A stretch of 64,000 nucleotides of DNA from positions 1 through 64,000 of the forward strand of contig NZ_SELO01000024.1 of NCBI RefSeq assembly GCF_004146235.1, written 5' to 3'. This stretch comes from Tropicimonas sp. IMCC6043 (GTDB lineage: Bacteria > Pseudomonadota > Alphaproteobacteria > Rhodobacterales > Rhodobacteraceae). The position numbers and the translations under genes are program-made. The first letter of the stretch is position 1; each line of letters begins with the position of its first letter. This document shows, piece after piece, positions 18,943 to 27,864 of the stretch. The notes under the pieces are model-generated. The model ran no database searches. It was not told where the DNA came from and was given only the letters and a program-made list of their open reading frames with translations.

Positions 18943-19639
18943 GGGCCTGCTCCGCCTCTCTGTGCGAAAGGATAGCCGAGCGGTGAGGCCGGAACAATTG
19001 CTGCGATGGACACGGCAGAAGGCCGGGAGGACGGGTGATTTTGTCTCGCCATGCGAAACAGTCGTTTCTCTTGGAGATAATTTCTTCCGCAACCGCGACA
19101 CTGCTGCGGCTCCGCTGCTTTTCCGGCAAATTGCCGTCCGCCCGGTAAGGCCCTTGGAACCCTGCTTTGGAAGGCTTTGTTCACCTATGCCGGGGCCGTT
19201 GAACCGCACAAGGACGGGGAGCGATCATACTGGTCTGGACCAGGAAGGCCGCAAGCCACAAGGCGCGCCGGGACGGCATGGCACTATTCCGTGCCGTCGC
19301 GTCGCGACGCAGTGGCGCTGGTGGCCGGATTTGCCGGAGTCGACGAGGCCCTGGAGGCGGCCCCTGCGGTGCCGCAGAGCGTCCGGGTGGCCAGACCGCC
19401 GCCGCCAAGGGCCGATCCGCTAACAGCGAGACCGGGCGATCGGACAGCAAAGGTGCACGTCCACCTCTTGACGGGACGAAATGGATCGATGTGGTGTGTA
19501 GAGGCGAGGAACCCGGGGCTGGGATCTCGCCGTGAAAGAGACATATCGTTTTGAAATGGCGACAGAAATCTGGGCCGGCACCGCCGGGGCATCGCCTTCG
19601 ACATCGTTCGAAGCGCCGGCACATATGTCGCGACGAGCG
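18943..19639. other. Gene-free region
   Basis: About 700 bases without a supported gene. Several overlapping frames exist on both strands but none has a ribosome site plus family similarity. No tRNA or clear terminator was seen. Confidence 0.4.
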
Positions 19640-19864
19640 TTAGCGATTTTGCCTGTGATCAGGTCCACGTCCGGCGAAAGGCTCCACATGGGCCATCTCG
19701 AAGGCCTTCGCCACGGTAACGAAGGTCAGGGCGACCGTCCTGACGAGTCCGCGAGCGACCGATGCCACCCGCCGCACAAGACCGGCAGTGGCTGACCGCA
19801 AGCCCGATAGCGAGCGATTGGCGGGTTTGCCCATCGCGGTATTCAGAGTTGGTGACGTGGTCAT
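19640..19864 (-). CDS. Small hypothetical protein, divergent from wHTH-TPR regulator
   Basis: A 74-residue frame with a strong AAGGAG site seven bases before its ATG. The product starts MTTSPTLNTAMGKPANRSL and has an amphipathic, positively charged core (LVRRVASVARGLVRTVALTFVTVAKAF) that could associate with membrane or nucleic acid. No family is recognised. It diverges from the regulator at 20003, with about 140 bases between. The arrangement copies that of the small ORF at 5987-6187 and its regulator. Confidence 0.5.
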   Translation of the reverse strand: MTTSPTLNTAMGKPANRSLSGLRSATAGLVRRVASVARGLVRTVALTFVTVAKAFEMAHVEPFAGRGPDHRQNR

Positions 19865-20002
19865 TGCGCATCTCCTTCTCTTCGAAGGATGACCGCATGT
19901 CCCGGTGGGGTCTTTGGGACGAACCTGAAGAATTCTGATGCTTCCTGAACCGAGCTTACAGGAATGGGTCCAGGTGGTATCCTGGTCTCAGGGAGACGTG
20001 GC

Positions 20003-21559
20003 TTGGATATCCAGTTCGGCGAATACCAACTCTTCAAGAGCGAGCGGCGGCTGCATGGTCCGCAGGGATCGGTCCAACTGGGCGATCGGGCCTGCGAAGT
20101 TCTGTCGGTTCTGCTGGAACGTGCGAGTTCGGTTGTCGGAAAGAACGAACTTCTGGATGCGGTCTGGCCAAATCTCGCGGTCGAGGAAAACACGCTACAG
20201 GTTCATATCTCCGCGCTTCGAAAGGCGTTGGGGCCGAACGTCATCAGGACCGTGCACGGGCGCGGCTACCAATATGTCGGCCCGCCTCCGACTTTGTCCG
20301 ACCACGGGATCGTCGAGCGCCAGGTTCGCGAGGGCCGGACTACTGATACGTCCCACAACATCGTCCCCGCGCAGGGGCGTGAGGCATCTTCGACCCATGT
20401 GGTGATCCTGCCGTTTTCGAGTTTGTTGAATGACCGGTTCGCAGAAATGGTCTCCGACGGGCTCTGGGAAGACGTCGTGATCGAGTTGGGGCGGTATCGC
20501 CACCTTGCCGTCACGCCCTATCGTTCCCGCTTGAATGGCACCGTGCAGAACCCGTCCGCTGTGCAAGTGGGACGGCATCTGGCGGCAGATTTTGTCGTCG
20601 AGGGTCGGCTCAGGTTCGTGGAACAGACGATCCGGATGAACGTGCAGCTTATCGATGTCGAAACGGGGATGCAGGTCTGGGGCGAGCGATTTGACTTCGC
20701 GGCCACGAATGTCTTTTCGGTTCAGGACTCCATCGTCGACGCACTCATATCTCATCTGTCCTTCAATCTCGACGACGCGGCGCAGGAGAAACGCACCAAG
20801 GATCCGACGACCTCGAAAACGGCCTATACGTACTTTCTGAAGGCCCGTTCGACATGGCGCGCCGGCGACGAAGCATTGGCCATGCAGTTCGCCCAGAAGG
20901 CTGTCGAAGCCGATCCGCGCTACGGGCGGGCGCACGCCTACGTCGCATTCTTCTACGGATATAGTCTTTTTTCGCAGCAACTTGGACTTGGTTCAGACCA
21001 GACCGTGGAGCTCGCTGAAGGCGCCCTCGAACAGGCGATGAGATGTGATCGGAACGATCCGTTCACGCTCCAGAAGGCGTCAATGACGCTCATCATGCTT
21101 GGCCGGCCGCGGGATGGGTTGAGGCTCTCAGAAGCGTCGCTTCGAATTGGCGCCCGGGACGGTGAAATCGTCATGACTCACGGTCACGCTCTCATTGCCT
21201 GCGGCTCCTACGAAAAGGGCCGGGCGCTCATGGAACAGGCGATGTCTCCAACGAAGCCATTCCTCGTGCCGCCCGGGTTCTTCTGCGGATTGGGAGAAGG
21301 GCGGCATATCTGCCGCGACTATGCAGGAAGCCTCGCGGCGCTGGAAATGATGCCGGATCCACCCTACTACATCACGTTGCTCAAGGCCGCGAACCTCGCT
21401 CGGCTGGGCGACAGGGAGATGGCCCGCCAGATCGTCGATTCAGCCCCGGTGCGGTTCGACACCGTACGCTACGCACGTAACATGGCAAAGACCTGTGCGC
21501 TGGCCGAAGACATCGAGCACTATCTCGCGAGCTTCCGGTTGGCCGGAATCGAGGTGTAA
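20003..21559 (+). CDS. wHTH transcriptional regulator with TolB-like and TPR domains
   Basis: A 518-residue regulator. Residues 1-93 are an OmpR/PhoB/CadC-type winged helix (IQFGEYQLFKSERRL, ENTLQVHISALRKAL, then RTVHGRGYQYVG). About 128-250 is a TolB/FlgO-like domain (HVVILPFSSL, DFVVEGRLRFVEQTIRMNVQ, MQVWGERFDF). The rest is TPR-like. There is no membrane helix between the domains, unlike CadC. I choose TTG at 20003 because GGGAG stands seven bases upstream and the domain starts right there; ATG at 19964 adds 13 residues. It has the same TolB-like/TPR layout as the regulator at 6345 but a different DNA-binding family. Signal and targets are unknown. Confidence 0.83.
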   Translation: MDIQFGEYQLFKSERRLHGPQGSVQLGDRACEVLSVLLERASSVVGKNELLDAVWPNLAVEENTLQVHISALRKALGPNVIRTVHGRGYQYVGPPPTLSDHGIVERQVREGRTTDTSHNIVPAQGREASSTHVVILPFSSLLNDRFAEMVSDGLWEDVVIELGRYRHLAVTPYRSRLNGTVQNPSAVQVGRHLAADFVVEGRLRFVEQTIRMNVQLIDVETGMQVWGERFDFAATNVFSVQDSIVDALISHLSFNLDDAAQEKRTKDPTTSKTAYTYFLKARSTWRAGDEALAMQFAQKAVEADPRYGRAHAYVAFFYGYSLFSQQLGLGSDQTVELAEGALEQAMRCDRNDPFTLQKASMTLIMLGRPRDGLRLSEASLRIGARDGEIVMTHGHALIACGSYEKGRALMEQAMSPTKPFLVPPGFFCGLGEGRHICRDYAGSLAALEMMPDPPYYITLLKAANLARLGDREMARQIVDSAPVRFDTVRYARNMAKTCALAEDIEHYLASFRLAGIEV

Positions 21560-22013
21560 CGAAGGATCCTTCTTGGAGCCCATTCAAGTGTCGAGACCTG
21601 TCGCGCGGCGAATTGCAGGTGCGGGCAAGCCAGGGAGCACGAAAGGCCCGGACCATGTGCCTGGCAATCGTGTCCTCGGCCAGGTCCGTTCACACCAAAG
21701 CCAAACAATGTCGCTTCGACGTTTTGCGCCGAGATTGATCTGGCGGCGGCCAATCGGTACGTTCCGGCTCTTCTTCTGTCTAGAAGTATCCCAACCGGAG
21801 GCATGAAGACTCCTTCCCGCGGGCAAGGGAAGGGCCCATTCCGACGGTCCCCCTGCGGGGGGCGTTTCCAGGACTCCGGGCGTGCGGTGACGGCGGCATT
21901 TCAGCCCGTTGCCTCAGCTGTCGCCGAAACGGTCCCACGACATGCCGATTGCGATTTCAATCCCCCCGCGAACCGATCTAGGGTCCCGCCAAAATCCCGA
22001 AAAGGAGTCGCCA
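21560..22013. other. Intergenic, no gene seen
   Basis: About 450 bases before the dipeptidase gene. It contains a GC hairpin CCCCC-tgc-GGGGG (21849-21861) followed by a short GCGTTTCC, which could terminate transcription from the regulator. No coding frame is supported. Confidence 0.35.
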
Positions 22014-23411
22014 ATGTCAGACCCCCGCCTTGCCCCCGTCCTCGACCGGATCGATGCCGAGTTGCCCGCCGCTCTCGACCGGCTGATGGAGTTCCTGCGC
22101 ATTCCGTCGATCTCGACCGACCCGGCCTACAGATCCGAATGCGACCGGGCGGCCGACTGGCTTGTGGCCGATCTTGTCTCGATCGGCGTCGACGCGGCCA
22201 AGCGACCGACGCCGGGCCATGCGATGGTGGTGGGCCACACGGCGGATGCCGGTCCGCATGTCCTCTTCTACGGCCATTACGACGTCCAGCCGGTGGATCC
22301 GCTCGGCGAGTGGAAGACGCCGCCCTTCGAGCCGGTGCTTCAGGAGACGGAAGAGCATGGCCAGGTGATCCGCGGCCGCGGGTCCTCCGACGACAAGGGG
22401 CAGCTCATGACTTTCGTCGAGGCCTGCCGCGCCTGGAAGGCGGTGCATGGCAGCCTGCCGGCGAAGATCTCCTTCTTCTTCGAGGGAGAGGAGGAGAGCG
22501 GCTCGCCCTCGCTCATCCCCTTCATGAAGGAAAACGCCGCCGAGCTCACCGCCGAGCTCGCGCTGATCTGCGACACCTCGATGGTGGCGCCGGGCGTGCC
22601 CTCAATCGCCAGCCAGCTCCGCGGCATGCTGAAGGATGAGTTCACCATCACCGGCCCGCGGATCGACCTGCATTCCGGCCATTACGGCGGCCCGGCATTG
22701 AACCCGCTGAAGGAGATCGCCCGCGTCGTCGCCTCATTCCACGACGAGACCGGCCGCGTCGCGGTCGAGGGGTTCTACGAAGGCGTTGAGGAGATCTCGG
22801 ACGAGATGAAGCGGCAATGGGAGGCCAGCGGCTTCGACGAGAAGACCTACCTTGAGAGCGTCGGCATGTCCCGCGCGCATGGCGAGGAAGGCTATTCCAC
22901 GCTCGAGCAGCAATGGGCCCGTCCAACGCTAGAGGTGAACGGGCTCTGGGGCGGCTATATGGGGGCCGGCAGCAAGACGGTGATCCCTTCGAAAGCGCAT
23001 TGCAAGATCACCTGCCGGCTGGTCGGCTCGATGGACCCCGACCGCCTGCGCGAGAAGATCCGCGCACATGTTTCGGACCGGCTCTCGCCCGATGCAACGG
23101 TCACCTGGGACGGCAATCTCGATGGCTCCCCGGCCGCGGTGATGAACACGGACCGGCCCGAGTTCGAGGCCGCCCGGTCCGCGCTTTCCGACGAATGGGA
23201 CCGCGAAGCGGTGCTGGTCGGCATGGGCGGCTCGATTCCGATCGCCGGTTTCTTCAAGGAGGTCCTCGGCATGGACGCGATGCTGATCGGCTTCGCCAAT
23301 GACGACGACGCGATCCATTCGCCGAACGAGAAATACAACGTCGAGAGTTTCCACAAGGGTATTCGCAGCTGGGCGCGGGTGCTGGCGGCGCTGTCGGCGG
23401 AGCGGAGCTAG
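22014..23411 (+). CDS. M20 family dipeptidase/metallopeptidase
   Basis: A 465-residue zinc peptidase of the M20 family, closest in pattern to carnosinase-like dipeptidases. Visible are the HYDVQPVDP metal motif, GRGSSDDKGQ with the bridging aspartate, the catalytic FEGEEESGS and the dimerisation-domain motif DLHSGHYGG, with a late histidine in DAIHSPNEKY. It would hydrolyse dipeptides or N-acyl amino acids in the cytosol. AAGGAG precedes the ATG at 22014; the frame extends 35 codons further without family pattern. A single gene with no operon partner. Confidence 0.9.
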   Translation: MSDPRLAPVLDRIDAELPAALDRLMEFLRIPSISTDPAYRSECDRAADWLVADLVSIGVDAAKRPTPGHAMVVGHTADAGPHVLFYGHYDVQPVDPLGEWKTPPFEPVLQETEEHGQVIRGRGSSDDKGQLMTFVEACRAWKAVHGSLPAKISFFFEGEEESGSPSLIPFMKENAAELTAELALICDTSMVAPGVPSIASQLRGMLKDEFTITGPRIDLHSGHYGGPALNPLKEIARVVASFHDETGRVAVEGFYEGVEEISDEMKRQWEASGFDEKTYLESVGMSRAHGEEGYSTLEQQWARPTLEVNGLWGGYMGAGSKTVIPSKAHCKITCRLVGSMDPDRLREKIRAHVSDRLSPDATVTWDGNLDGSPAAVMNTDRPEFEAARSALSDEWDREAVLVGMGGSIPIAGFFKEVLGMDAMLIGFANDDDAIHSPNEKYNVESFHKGIRSWARVLAALSAERS

Positions 23412-23512
23412 GGGCAGGGTCGGTTTTCACGCCGCCGGAAATCTCGAAGTAACCTTTTCCCGTCATGCTCCGGCGCAGGATGTTCGGCGCCATGCTGACG
23501 GGAAGAGCCGAG

Positions 23513-23941
23513 ATGAACCGCACCATTGTCGTCGAAGACGAGATAGATCGCCAGATCGAGCATATCCGCGATGCGATGGACCTGGCCGGGGAACCGCTGG
23601 CGGCCCTGCCGGGCCGGCAGATCCTGCAAATCCGGACGGCGCGCTACCACACCGCCGGCTTCATTCCGAGCGCCGCCGGCCGGCCGACATCGCAGGCCTA
23701 TATCGTTTTCACCGGCGAGCCGACGCCGAGCTCGGACGTGACCCGCGGCATCCTGCGCTTCGTGTCGGACGACGAACTGCAGACGCCGAGCTACGATGCG
23801 GCGCAGAAGACGATTCAGATCTGGGTGGACTGGACCTATGTCCACATGGTGATCGAGCAGCTCAAGCACCGCCGACACTATCTCTGGATCGGCTTCTTCG
23901 AGAAGGGGCACACATACGGGGATCTGCACAGCGACCCCTGA
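23513..23941 (+). CDS. Conserved-looking hypothetical protein
   Basis: A 142-residue acidic soluble protein starting MNRTIVVEDEIDRQIEHIRD. It mixes helices at the N-terminus with predicted strands (ILQIRTARYHTAGF, AYIVFTGEPTP, QIWVDWTYVHMVIEQL) and ends YLWIGFFEKGHTYGDLHSDP. No signal peptide, membrane segment or catalytic motif is seen and I do not recognise the family. Codon use fits the neighbourhood. Start chosen at 23513; an in-frame ATG at 23492 is possible. It follows the dipeptidase by about 100 bases and may share its transcript. Confidence 0.55.
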   Translation: MNRTIVVEDEIDRQIEHIRDAMDLAGEPLAALPGRQILQIRTARYHTAGFIPSAAGRPTSQAYIVFTGEPTPSSDVTRGILRFVSDDELQTPSYDAAQKTIQIWVDWTYVHMVIEQLKHRRHYLWIGFFEKGHTYGDLHSDP

Positions 23942-24400
23942 TGCGGACCCTCCCTTGATGCCGCAAGTAATTCTTTTCATTAAAAAAATATGGATTCGGT
24001 CGAGCTAGGACTGCGAATCTTCGAGGTCGCCGGGTCGAAGCTCAGGTTCGAGTAGGGAATGACGTCGGTCATGTCGAAATAGCCTGAAAAGGCTCTCCTA
24101 CCGGCAAGAGGCTGCGCGGTTTACTGGGCTTAAGCCGACGACCTACTACGTGGCGGGCGGGTCCCGCATGGTAAGAGGCAGTGCGTCGCTGGCCTCTTTT
24201 GAACAGCTCTCGCCGGCGGATCGCCGGTCCCAGAATATCCAATTGGGAGTGGCCCATAGAAAGGGGGGCCGGACATACCGCTGTCTTCCGACACGCCTTG
24301 AACAGACATTCAAAGTGGAAAAGTTGGAGAAAATGCGTGCTTAATCCGGTATTCTTTCGTGCATCACGCAGTTTTTGAACCAAAAGATTGAGGAGCGCTG
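23942..24400. other. Intergenic, comparatively AT-rich
   Basis: No gene is supported in these 460 bases. The start (23965-24000) is notably AT-rich, with a run of seven A, and could be a promoter. A terminator-like hairpin follows at 24173-24200. A small RNA between the two is possible but unproved. Confidence 0.4.
24173..24200 (+). terminator. Rho-independent-type hairpin with T run
   Basis: AAGAGGC (24173-24179) pairs with GCCTCTT (24192-24198), the loop can pair further (AG/CT), and TTTT ends the element. It lies about 230 bases after the nearest upstream stop codon, too far for a simple gene terminator. Confidence 0.45.
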
Positions 24401-25153
24401 ATGGGAAACGCGACCAACGGACGTTCTGAGTACCGCTGGTATGAGAAAGGCTTTGGGCTCAGGAAAAAACTCGGGTCCGTCTACCATTTGTATCGCTTCA
24501 TGCCGGGCTGGGAAGGTAATCGGGCCTACCTCGAGTGGCTCAAGACCGCTCGGATGGAGCGGATGAAGGACACCCTCGCTGCCTTCGATACCGTGCTTGC
24601 CGGCTTGACGCCTGGCAGCATTGCCCTCGATCTTGGGGCGAATATCGGGGACTACACAGCAAAGCTTGCGGCGACGGGTGCAGAAGTCCATGCCTTCGAG
24701 CCCGAACCAACCCTCTTCGCTCAACTCGAACGCCGTTTCGCCGACACGCCAAATGTTGTCCTCCATCAAGCGGCAATTGCGGCGGAGGCTGGAACGGTGC
24801 AATTCTGGCCCGAGAACAACGAAGGCGCAGACCCGCTGGCGTTGATGTCTCATTCAATCGTCGAGGGAGGGAAGCATACGGCCGGTAGCATCCCGTTCGA
24901 GGTCCAGTGCGTCGACTTTTTCTCTTTCATCGAAAGTTTGGAGCAAGCGCCAGCGCTGGTGAAGATGGATATCGAAGGTGCCGAAGTGGCGATTCTCGAG
25001 CGGATGTTGGAGGAGAAACGGTTCGACCTAGTCGGTGAACTCTTCGTCGAAACGCATGAGAGCCAGTTTCCGAAACTGCAGGATCGTATTGTGGCGATTC
25101 ACAAGAGGACGAAATCTGCGGGTCTCACCAATGTGAATCTCTTCTGGCCGTAG
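24401..25153 (+). CDS. FkbM family methyltransferase
   Basis: A 250-residue SAM-dependent methyltransferase. Motif I is IALDLGANIGDYTAKLA at about residues 74-90, with FEPEPTLFAQLERRF (acidic ribose contact) next and the FkbM hallmark VKMDIEGAEVAILE at about 187-200. FkbM enzymes methylate hydroxyls of polyketides, glycans or lipids; many lie in surface-glycan regions. The acceptor is unknown. GAGGAG lies six bases before ATG at 24401. A seven-base-pair hairpin follows the stop. The spacing and lower GC of the upstream region suggest it may have been acquired separately, which is inference. Confidence 0.83.
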   Translation: MGNATNGRSEYRWYEKGFGLRKKLGSVYHLYRFMPGWEGNRAYLEWLKTARMERMKDTLAAFDTVLAGLTPGSIALDLGANIGDYTAKLAATGAEVHAFEPEPTLFAQLERRFADTPNVVLHQAAIAAEAGTVQFWPENNEGADPLALMSHSIVEGGKHTAGSIPFEVQCVDFFSFIESLEQAPALVKMDIEGAEVAILERMLEEKRFDLVGELFVETHESQFPKLQDRIVAIHKRTKSAGLTNVNLFWP

Positions 25154-25159
25154 CCGCCA

Positions 25160-25181
25160 TGTCTGGGCTCGGGTCCAGACA
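25160..25181 (+). terminator. Hairpin after FkbM gene
   Basis: TGTCTGG (25160-25166) and CCAGACA (25175-25181) form a perfect stem seven bases after the stop codon. No T run follows, so it may stabilise the mRNA end rather than terminate alone. Confidence 0.35.
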
Positions 25182-25262
25182 GGTGCTCCGGTCAAACCTT
25201 TCCAGCTTTCGCATCCGGTCAACGCCGGAGAACATCGAATGCAAAACATCAATCGAGTGTTG

Positions 25263-25278
25263 CAGGGCGGCGGCCCTG
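25263..25278 (-). terminator. Hairpin downstream of tRNA-Asp
   Basis: CAGGGC and GCCCTG form a six-base-pair stem with a four-base loop, 50 bases beyond the tRNA 3' end on its strand. No T tract follows; a weak candidate for processing or termination. Confidence 0.3.
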
Positions 25279-25327
25279 AACATCCAGAAAGGCATGCGCC
25301 AAAGCAGAGGGCGTGTCCAAGCGGAAA

Positions 25328-25404
25328 TGGCGCGGTTGACGGGGCTCGAACCCGCGACCTCCGGCGTGACAGGCCGGCACTCTAACCAGCTGAGCTACAA
25401 CCGC
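25328..25404 (-). tRNA. tRNA-Asp (GTC)
   Basis: Read on the minus strand the gene starts GCGGTTGTAGCTC, has the anticodon loop CTGTCAC (anticodon GTC) on a CCGGC/GCCGG stem, and the T-arm GGGTTCGAGCCCC. The acceptor strand CAACCGC pairs with GCGGTTG, with discriminator G and an encoded CCA (25328-25330). All four arms pair. It reads aspartate codons GAC and GAT. It stands alone upstream of nothing on its strand and behind the beta-oxidation operon's last gene. Confidence 0.97.
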
Positions 25405-25574
25405 GCAGTATCGGCGGGCGTAGTCGGTCCGTCCGGCCCGGTCAAGCGGAAAGAGCAGCGTGATCGGTGCCGCCGCAGCCGGCAGCAGTGGCCTGTTCCC
25501 AAAGGTTATCCCTTCAGGCCAGGCGGGCAGGCCGGGACATCCCGCGTGTCCCGGGAGTCGTCCAAACGGCGGCG

Positions 25575-27773
25575 TTATCCGTTTGCGGCTTCCGCCGGAG
25601 CGAACCGTCCGTAGAAGCTCTGTCCCTTTGCGGCCATCTCCCGAAGGAGGTCCGGCGGCGAGAAACGCGCGCCATGGGCCGCGGCCAGCGCGCTCGTCCG
25701 CTCGGTGGCATAGGGCGGTCCCAGCATGTCGAGCCAGGAGAACGGCCCGCCCGACCACGGCGCGAAGCCCCAGCCGAGGATCGCGCCGACATCGCCTTCC
25801 CGGATGTCCGCCAGCACGCCTTCCTCGAGCGCCCGCACGGCCTCGAGCACCTGTACGAACAGCAGCCGGTGCTGGACCTCGACCAGCGCGGGTTGTTCGG
25901 CAGCCAGAGGGTATTTCTCCGTCAGCCCGGTCCAGAGACCCTGTCGTTTGCCGCACTCGTCATAGGCGTAGAAGCCGGCCTTCGCCTTCCGCCCCAATCG
26001 GCCTTCGTCGGCCAGCCAGAACAGGATATCGTCGCAGGCATCGTCATAGCCCGCACCCATCGCCGCACGCGTTGCCTTGGCGATCTTCACTCCGAGATCG
26101 ATGGAGGTCTCGTCGGTGAGCTGCAAGGGGCCGAGCGGCATGCCGACAAGCTTCGCCGCGTTCTCGACCAGCGCCGGGTTGATGCCCTCGGTCACCATCC
26201 GTATCCCCTCGTTGAGATAGGGGATGATGCAGCGGTTGGCGTAGAAGAACCGCGCGTCGTTGACGACGATCGGTGTCTTGCGGATCTGGCGCACGTAGTC
26301 GAGCGCCTTGGCTACCGCTTGGTCGCCGGTCTCGTGCCCCTTGATGATTTCCACTAGCAGCATCTTCTCGACCGGCGAGAAGAAATGGATGCCGATGAAT
26401 TGCTCCGGTCGCGTGCTGGCCTTCGCCAGTTCCGAGATCGGCAGCGTCGAGGTGTTGGTGGCAAGGATACAGGCTTCCCCGACGACCGCCTCCACCTGCC
26501 GCGTCACTTCCGCCTTTACGCCGGGATCCTCGAAGACTGCCTCGATCACGAGGTCGCATCCCCGAAGCTCCTTGGAATCCGAGGTGGCGGTGATCCGGTC
26601 GAGTAGCACCTGCTTCTCTTCCGGCGTCGACTTGCCGCGCTTGATTCCGGTGTCGGCATAGGCCGCGCTATGCGCCTTGCCCCGATCCGCCGCCTCCTGG
26701 CTTTGGTCAAGCAGAACCACGTCGATGCCGGCCCGGGCCGAGACCAGCGCGATGCCGGCGCCCATCATCCCCGCACCGATCACGCCCAGCTTCGACACCT
26801 TCTGGTCGGGGGCGGCCGGACGGTTCGCGCCCTTTTCCAGCGCTTCCTTGTTGATGAAGAGCGAACGGATCATCGCCGCTGAGGAGGGGTTCATCAGAAC
26901 GTTGACGAACCAGCGACACTCGATCCGAAGCGCGGTGTCGAAATCGACCTGCGCGCCCTCGTAGACCGCCGATAGGAGCGCCTTCGCGGCCGGATAGACG
27001 CCCTGTGTCCGGCCGTTCACCATCGCCGAGGCACCGACGAAGGTCATGAAGCCCGCAGGGTGATAAGGCGCACCGCCAGGCATCTTGTAGCCCTTCTCGT
27101 CCCAGGGCTTGACGATCTTCGGCTCCGACAGGACCCAGGCACGCGCCCGTTCGACCAACTCCTCCGGCGGCACGACCTCGTCGATCACGCCGGCGGCCTT
27201 CGCCTGTTTGCCATCGTTCAGCTTGCCCTCGAGCAGCAGCGGCGCGGCGGCCATCGCGCCGAGCCGACGCACCAGCCGTGTCGTTCCGCCTGCGCCGGGG
27301 AAGAGGCCGACCTTGATCTCCGGCAGGCCGATCTTCGCCTTCGGGACGTCGGCGGCGAAGATCCGGTGGCAGGCGAGCGGGATCTCGAGACCGATGCCGA
27401 GCGCCGTGCCTGGCAGCGCCGCCGCAAAGGGCTTGCCGCCCCGGTTGGTCTTCGGGTCCATGCCGGCACGCTCGATCTTGCGCAGAATTGCGTGAATGCC
27501 CATCACGCCCTCGAAGAGACCCTTCGCGGGGATCTCGCCCACGCGCTCCTTCAGCGTCGCTATGAGCTTGAGATCCATGCCGCCGGCAAAGCTGTCGGGC
27601 TTGCCGGAGGTGATGACCGCGCCGCAGATCGCATCATCCGCGATTACCCGGTCGACAAGGGCCTCGAGGTCGGCGAAGCCCTGGAGGCTCATCACGTTCA
27701 TGGACCGGCCCGGGGTGTCCCAGGTGATGATGGCGACGCCGTCGTCGCCCACGTCCATGCTGAAATCGCTCAT
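25575..27773 (-). CDS. fadJ: Fatty acid oxidation bifunctional protein (enoyl-CoA hydratase / 3-hydroxyacyl-CoA dehydrogenase)
   Basis: A 732-residue FadJ/FadB-type protein. Residues 1-190 form a crotonase domain (SFAGGMDLK, the oxyanion region ALPGTALGIGLEI, and PEIKVGLFPGAGGT). The NAD-binding fold of 3-hydroxyacyl-CoA dehydrogenase begins at GAGMMG (333-338), followed by the helical C-terminal domain (HFFSPVEKMLLVEI, then NRCIIPYLNEG). It hydrates enoyl-CoA and oxidises the hydroxyacyl-CoA in the beta-oxidation cycle. The upstream open frame (to 28145) is an artefact across the thiolase; the ATG at 27773 fits homology. It is the last gene of the operon behind acyl-CoA dehydrogenase, GST and thiolase. 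Confidence 0.92.
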   Translation of the reverse strand: MSDFSMDVGDDGVAIITWDTPGRSMNVMSLQGFADLEALVDRVIADDAICGAVITSGKPDSFAGGMDLKLIATLKERVGEIPAKGLFEGVMGIHAILRKIERAGMDPKTNRGGKPFAAALPGTALGIGLEIPLACHRIFAADVPKAKIGLPEIKVGLFPGAGGTTRLVRRLGAMAAAPLLLEGKLNDGKQAKAAGVIDEVVPPEELVERARAWVLSEPKIVKPWDEKGYKMPGGAPYHPAGFMTFVGASAMVNGRTQGVYPAAKALLSAVYEGAQVDFDTALRIECRWFVNVLMNPSSAAMIRSLFINKEALEKGANRPAAPDQKVSKLGVIGAGMMGAGIALVSARAGIDVVLLDQSQEAADRGKAHSAAYADTGIKRGKSTPEEKQVLLDRITATSDSKELRGCDLVIEAVFEDPGVKAEVTRQVEAVVGEACILATNTSTLPISELAKASTRPEQFIGIHFFSPVEKMLLVEIIKGHETGDQAVAKALDYVRQIRKTPIVVNDARFFYANRCIIPYLNEGIRMVTEGINPALVENAAKLVGMPLGPLQLTDETSIDLGVKIAKATRAAMGAGYDDACDDILFWLADEGRLGRKAKAGFYAYDECGKRQGLWTGLTEKYPLAAEQPALVEVQHRLLFVQVLEAVRALEEGVLADIREGDVGAILGWGFAPWSGGPFSWLDMLGPPYATERTSALAAAHGARFSPPDLLREMAAKGQSFYGRFAPAEAANG

Positions 27774-27864
27774 CTGGAACAGTCCCTGTTGATTGCCCGC
27801 CCGCGGGGGCGCGCTCCCTGGCGGCCAGCCGCGCTGACGGCCGGAGAACGTGCGGTGCGGCGCG

